From Cupriavidus basilensis (GTDB taxonomy: Bacteria > Pseudomonadota > Gammaproteobacteria > Burkholderiales > Burkholderiaceae), in the NCBI RefSeq assembly GCF_000832305.1, contig NZ_CP010537.1, positions 682,001 to 746,000 on the forward strand: DNA of 64,000 nt, read 5' to 3'. The notes under the pieces were generated by a model. The model ran no database searches. It was not told where the DNA came from and saw nothing but the letters and a program-made list of their open reading frames with translations. The position numbers and the translations under genes are program-made. Positions 61,170 to 64,000 of the stretch are shown piece after piece; within the stretch, counting starts at the first letter, position 1; the number at the start of each line of letters is the position of its first letter.

Positions 61170-62894
61170 ATGCGAGAGCCCTGCAAAGGAAAGGGAGGGG
61201 CGGACCCTGGAAATCAGCCTCTGCGCGCCTGTGACAAAACCGGCCCTCTGCACCCAATGGATGGGGTCGTGTACACCCCTCCGGAACAGGCCGCGTACTA
61301 TCTCAACGGCGGCATCTGGGACCGCCAGACACTGGGCGATACCCTGCGAAGTGCCGCGAAGCACGCGCCAGAGCGGATTGCGTTCGTCTGCGAAGGCGAC
61401 CGCATGAGCTTCGGCGAGCTCGACGCGAAAAGCGAGCGCCTGGCGTGCGGCCTGAGAGCGTTAGGGCTGCAAGTGCATGACCGAGCCATGTTCCAGATGG
61501 GAACCAGCATCGAAACGGTCGTCGCACTGTTTGCTTGCTTCAAGGCCGGCATCGTTCCTGTCTGCAGCATTCCCCAGTACAGGGAACTGGAGATCGGCAA
61601 GCTGGCCGAACTGACGAATCCCAAGGCTTACTTCGTACAGGCGGACGCCGGAGGGCGTTTCGATCTGGCGAAGTTCGCGTCCGGAATGTCGGAGCGACAC
61701 CAGATCCCGCACCTTATCGTCGCCGGCGGCGCCCCGGACGCAAGGGGGCACGCGCTGGAGAGCCTCTGTGAGAGCACCGCGGAATTTTCCGCCCTGGATA
61801 CGTCCGGTGAGTTCGGCTGTGAGGACGTAGTTGCCTTCCAGCTTTCTGGTGGTTCGACGGGCGTACCCAAGGTTATTCCGCGCTTCCATGCCGAGTATCA
61901 AAGTCACGTGCGTTCCTGGTGTGCCTGCTATGACATGCGGGATGGTCACGTTGGCATTTGGGCTCTACCGATCCTGCACAACGCCGGCATGATGTTCGCC
62001 ATCGTTCGCACGGTGCTGTTCCGGGCAACGACAGTGTTGATGCCACAGTGGGACGTGGAACGCTACTTCGAAGCAATCGAGCACGAGCGCGTGCAGCATG
62101 CGTTCACCATCGGACCTCATGCGCCGGCGATCGCTGCCTACCCCCACGTCGCACGGCATGACCTGTCTTCCGTGCGTTCGCTGTCGACCTTGATGGGCGC
62201 GGAGGCCATCGAACGCGCGACCGGCATGCCATCAATCAACATGTTCGGGATTACCGAAGGGTTGGTGCTGACAGGCACTCCGGAGTCGTCGATGAAGGCG
62301 CGCCATGGCAGCGTAGGCATGCCATGCTCGCCCTACGACGAAGTGCGGCTGCTTCACCCTGGCACAGACGAGGAGGTACAGATCGGCGAGGCTGGGGAGC
62401 TGTGTTTCAGAGGGCCTTCGACGCTGCGCGGCTACTACGCGGCGCCGGAGATCAACGCGGTCAGTTTCACCCCAGACGGTTTCTTCCGGACCGGCGACCT
62501 GATCCGGGCCGCAGTGATCGACGGGCAGATCGTTTACCGCTTCGAAGGCCGGATGCGGGACAACATCAACCGCGGCGGCGAAAAATTCGGAACGGAGGAC
62601 ATCGAATACCTGATCGCTCGCCATCCGGCAATCGCCGACGGTAAGGTGGTGGCGATGCCCGATCCGATCTATGGGGAGAAGGCGTGCGCGTTCCTGATCA
62701 TCCGAGACGGCCACAAGGTGCCTACCGTCGGGGAGCTGGGCGAGTACTTGCTCGCGCACGGCGTGGCCAAGTTCAAGCTGCCCGAGCGGATCGAAGCCTG
62801 CGACGCTTTTCCGACCACTCGTGTCGGCAAGCTTGATCGCGCGCATCTACGCGCAACGATCGCGGGAAAAATCGACGAAGAGTCAGTACATTGA
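61170..62894 (+). CDS. aryl-AMP/CoA ligase, EntE/salicylyl-AMP-ligase-like
   Basis: A 574-residue adenylate-forming enzyme. AMP motif: FQLSGGSTGVPKVIPRFHAE (about 229-248); then IWALPILHNAGM, NMFGITEGLVLTGTP, GELCFRGPSTLRGYY, FFRTGDLIRA and NRGGEKFGTEDIE, with the catalytic Lys in KFKLPERIEACDAFPTTRVGK-type end (quoted in part). The IPRxHxEY and HNAGM segments resemble EntE/DhbE, which adenylate 2,3-dihydroxybenzoate or salicylate. With the downstream thioesterase and hydroxylase, activation of salicylate or anthranilate is likely. ATG 61170 has AGGAG 7 nt upstream. Confidence 0.85.
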   Translation: MREPCKGKGGADPGNQPLRACDKTGPLHPMDGVVYTPPEQAAYYLNGGIWDRQTLGDTLRSAAKHAPERIAFVCEGDRMSFGELDAKSERLACGLRALGLQVHDRAMFQMGTSIETVVALFACFKAGIVPVCSIPQYRELEIGKLAELTNPKAYFVQADAGGRFDLAKFASGMSERHQIPHLIVAGGAPDARGHALESLCESTAEFSALDTSGEFGCEDVVAFQLSGGSTGVPKVIPRFHAEYQSHVRSWCACYDMRDGHVGIWALPILHNAGMMFAIVRTVLFRATTVLMPQWDVERYFEAIEHERVQHAFTIGPHAPAIAAYPHVARHDLSSVRSLSTLMGAEAIERATGMPSINMFGITEGLVLTGTPESSMKARHGSVGMPCSPYDEVRLLHPGTDEEVQIGEAGELCFRGPSTLRGYYAAPEINAVSFTPDGFFRTGDLIRAAVIDGQIVYRFEGRMRDNINRGGEKFGTEDIEYLIARHPAIADGKVVAMPDPIYGEKACAFLIIRDGHKVPTVGELGEYLLAHGVAKFKLPERIEACDAFPTTRVGKLDRAHLRATIAGKIDEESVH

Positions 62895-62908
62895 GCCGGG
62901 CGACAATC

Positions 62909-63355
62909 ATGCGTACCTACCGCTATAAGCGACGCCTGCACTGGAGCGAATGCGACCCTGGTGGCATCGTCTTCTTCCCCCACTACTCGCGCTGGATGGT
63001 CGATGGGCTGAACGAGATGCTCTTCTCGCTCGGAATAGACCCCACCGCGATCCTTGACGAAAAGACGCGCGGCGGTCTGCCGGTGGTGCAGTTGTCAATG
63101 CAATTTTTCGATGCGCCTACACTCCATTCCTACCTATGGCATGAGATCGCCGTCGAAAAGATCGGCGGGAAGTCACTTGGCTTCGTCCATCGCTTCCTGC
63201 GCGAAGACACCCTGCTCATGGAGGCACATGAGACCCGGGTCTGGGCCGTACACGCGGTCGGAACCACAACCTCGATGCATGCCCGTGTCGTGCCGGAATC
63301 GGTACGCGCACTGCTCATGGGCGACGACGCCGAGGTATTGGAGACAAACACATGA
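62909..63355 (+). CDS. 4-hydroxybenzoyl-CoA thioesterase family (4HBT hot-dog)
   Basis: A 148-residue hot-dog thioesterase. Active-site region WSECDPGGIVFFPHYSRW with catalytic-type D16. It would release the free acid from an aryl-CoA, such as gentisyl-CoA. ATG 62909 starts the usual N-terminus; a TTG at 62891 overlapping the ligase stop is possible. It overlaps the next gene by 4 bp (ATGA). Confidence 0.85.
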   Translation: MRTYRYKRRLHWSECDPGGIVFFPHYSRWMVDGLNEMLFSLGIDPTAILDEKTRGGLPVVQLSMQFFDAPTLHSYLWHEIAVEKIGGKSLGFVHRFLREDTLLMEAHETRVWAVHAVGTTTSMHARVVPESVRALLMGDDAEVLETNT

Positions 63356-64000
63356 AGATCAATATCATAGGCGGCGGCCCGGCGGGCCTGTACGCAGCCC
63401 ATCTCCTGAAGCGCGAGCGTCCTGACGCGACGGTCCATGTCTACGAGCAGAACGATGCGCATACGACCTTCGGATTCGGCGTCGTTTTCTCGGATCAGGC
63501 GCTAGATCTTCTGCGGGCAAGCGACGCGGAAACGCTCGAGATGATCAGCTGCGGGCTGGAGACATGGCGGGACATCGAACTGCGGATCCATGGTCAGACC
63601 ATCCGGATCGACGGCGTCGGTTTCACGGCCATCGCCCGCCTGAAATTGCTGGAAATTCTACGCCAGAGGGCTGAATCGGTAGGTGCCGTACTGATCAACA
63701 ATCGGGTCATCACCCGCCTGGACGACTTGGACGCGGCCGACCTCGTCATCGGCGCTGACGGCGTGAACTCCCTGGTGCGTCGCACGCATGAGCAAGCGTT
63801 CGGCGCGCGCATCGATTACCTCGATAACCGCTTCGCATGGTTCGGTGCCACGCGCCCGTTTGATCGCCTGACTCAGACTTTTAAGAAACTACCCCAGGGC
63901 TTCTTCAACGCTCACCACTACCGCTATTCGGCAAGCATGAGCACGTTTCTGGTGGAGGTCGATGCGTCGACCTTCGAGCGAATCGGTTTCGAGCACATGA
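63352..64000 (+). CDS. FAD monooxygenase, salicylyl-CoA 5-hydroxylase / 2-aminobenzoyl-CoA monooxygenase-like (3' end outside window)
   Basis: 216 residues are visible and the frame is open at the window end. FAD motif: INIIGGGPAGLYAAHLLKRE (3-22). FGFGVVFSDQALDLL (about 46-60) and GFTAIARLKLLEIL follow, then DLVIGADGVNSLVRR (about 141). These match the group of salicylyl-CoA 5-hydroxylases (SdgC) and the flavin domain of 2-aminobenzoyl-CoA monooxygenase/reductase. Family members of about 400 residues (SdgC type) and about 770 residues (fused) exist; the missing part decides which. Third gene of the CoA-ligase operon. Confidence 0.8.
   Translation, partial: MKINIIGGGPAGLYAAHLLKRERPDATVHVYEQNDAHTTFGFGVVFSDQALDLLRASDAETLEMISCGLETWRDIELRIHGQTIRIDGVGFTAIARLKLLEILRQRAESVGAVLINNRVITRLDDLDAADLVIGADGVNSLVRRTHEQAFGARIDYLDNRFAWFGATRPFDRLTQTFKKLPQGFFNAHHYRYSASMSTFLVEVDASTFERIGFEHM

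Overview
The window looks like a high-GC betaproteobacterial genome, most likely Burkholderiales (Cupriavidus, Ralstonia or Bordetella/Achromobacter relatives). The basis is Bug-type solute receptors without partner permeases, a Porin_4-type porin, many aromatic-acid catabolic genes under LysR and GntR control, and an integrated conjugative element. This placement is inferred from gene content; no rRNA or tRNA gene is present to confirm it.

Bases 1-29.3 kb are part of an integrative conjugative element or integrated plasmid. After the C-terminal part of an nSTAND-type NTPase there is an almost uninterrupted F-type mating-pair-formation operon on the + strand: lytic transglycosylase, small protein, pilin traA-like, traL, traE, traK, traB, dsbC, traV, traC, trbI, S26 peptidase, traW, traU, trbC, traN (as two adjacent ORFs, each with a signal peptide), two small membrane or exported proteins, traF, traH, traG. 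traG has an apparent frameshift in a six-G run. Relaxase, coupling protein and integrase are not in the window. Two unknown genes on the - strand follow. Next comes a 4 kb string of small + strand genes (STY4534/DUF3577 family, DUF2958 family and orphans), separated by unusually structured intergenic DNA and preceded by a recurring GGG-X-CCC...GGG-X'-CCC leader. An IS481 remnant marks the end.

Bases 29.3-34.3 kb hold a LysR regulator divergent from an MHS transporter, mmsA and mmsB: a small module for 3-hydroxyisobutyrate or a related acid. Degenerate IS630 and IS5 pieces follow (34.3-35.1 kb).

Bases 35.3-48.5 kb are an aromatic catabolic operon controlled by a FadR-type GntR regulator, with two near-identical operators (AAAGGT-N3-ACCTTT) in the divergent promoter region. 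It encodes a gentisate-dioxygenase-type cupin, an FAD aromatic hydroxylase, a VanAB/TsaMB-like Rieske oxygenase with its reductase, an aldehyde and an alcohol dehydrogenase, two Bug receptors, a fumarylacetoacetate-hydrolase-family protein and a quinone oxidoreductase. It ends in a scar where a PEP-mutase-family pseudogene abuts a truncated tyrosine recombinase.

Bases 49.9-64 kb carry a porin, a DctPQM TRAP transporter, a fused indolepyruvate:ferredoxin oxidoreductase-type protein, a truncated flavoprotein paralogue, and two paralogous NahR-like LysR regulators. Last is an operon for a salicylyl-AMP/CoA-ligase-like enzyme, a 4HBT thioesterase and the start of a salicylyl-CoA-5-hydroxylase-like flavoprotein. 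Together with the cupin dioxygenase this suggests, without proving it, a CoA-dependent salicylate to gentisate route.
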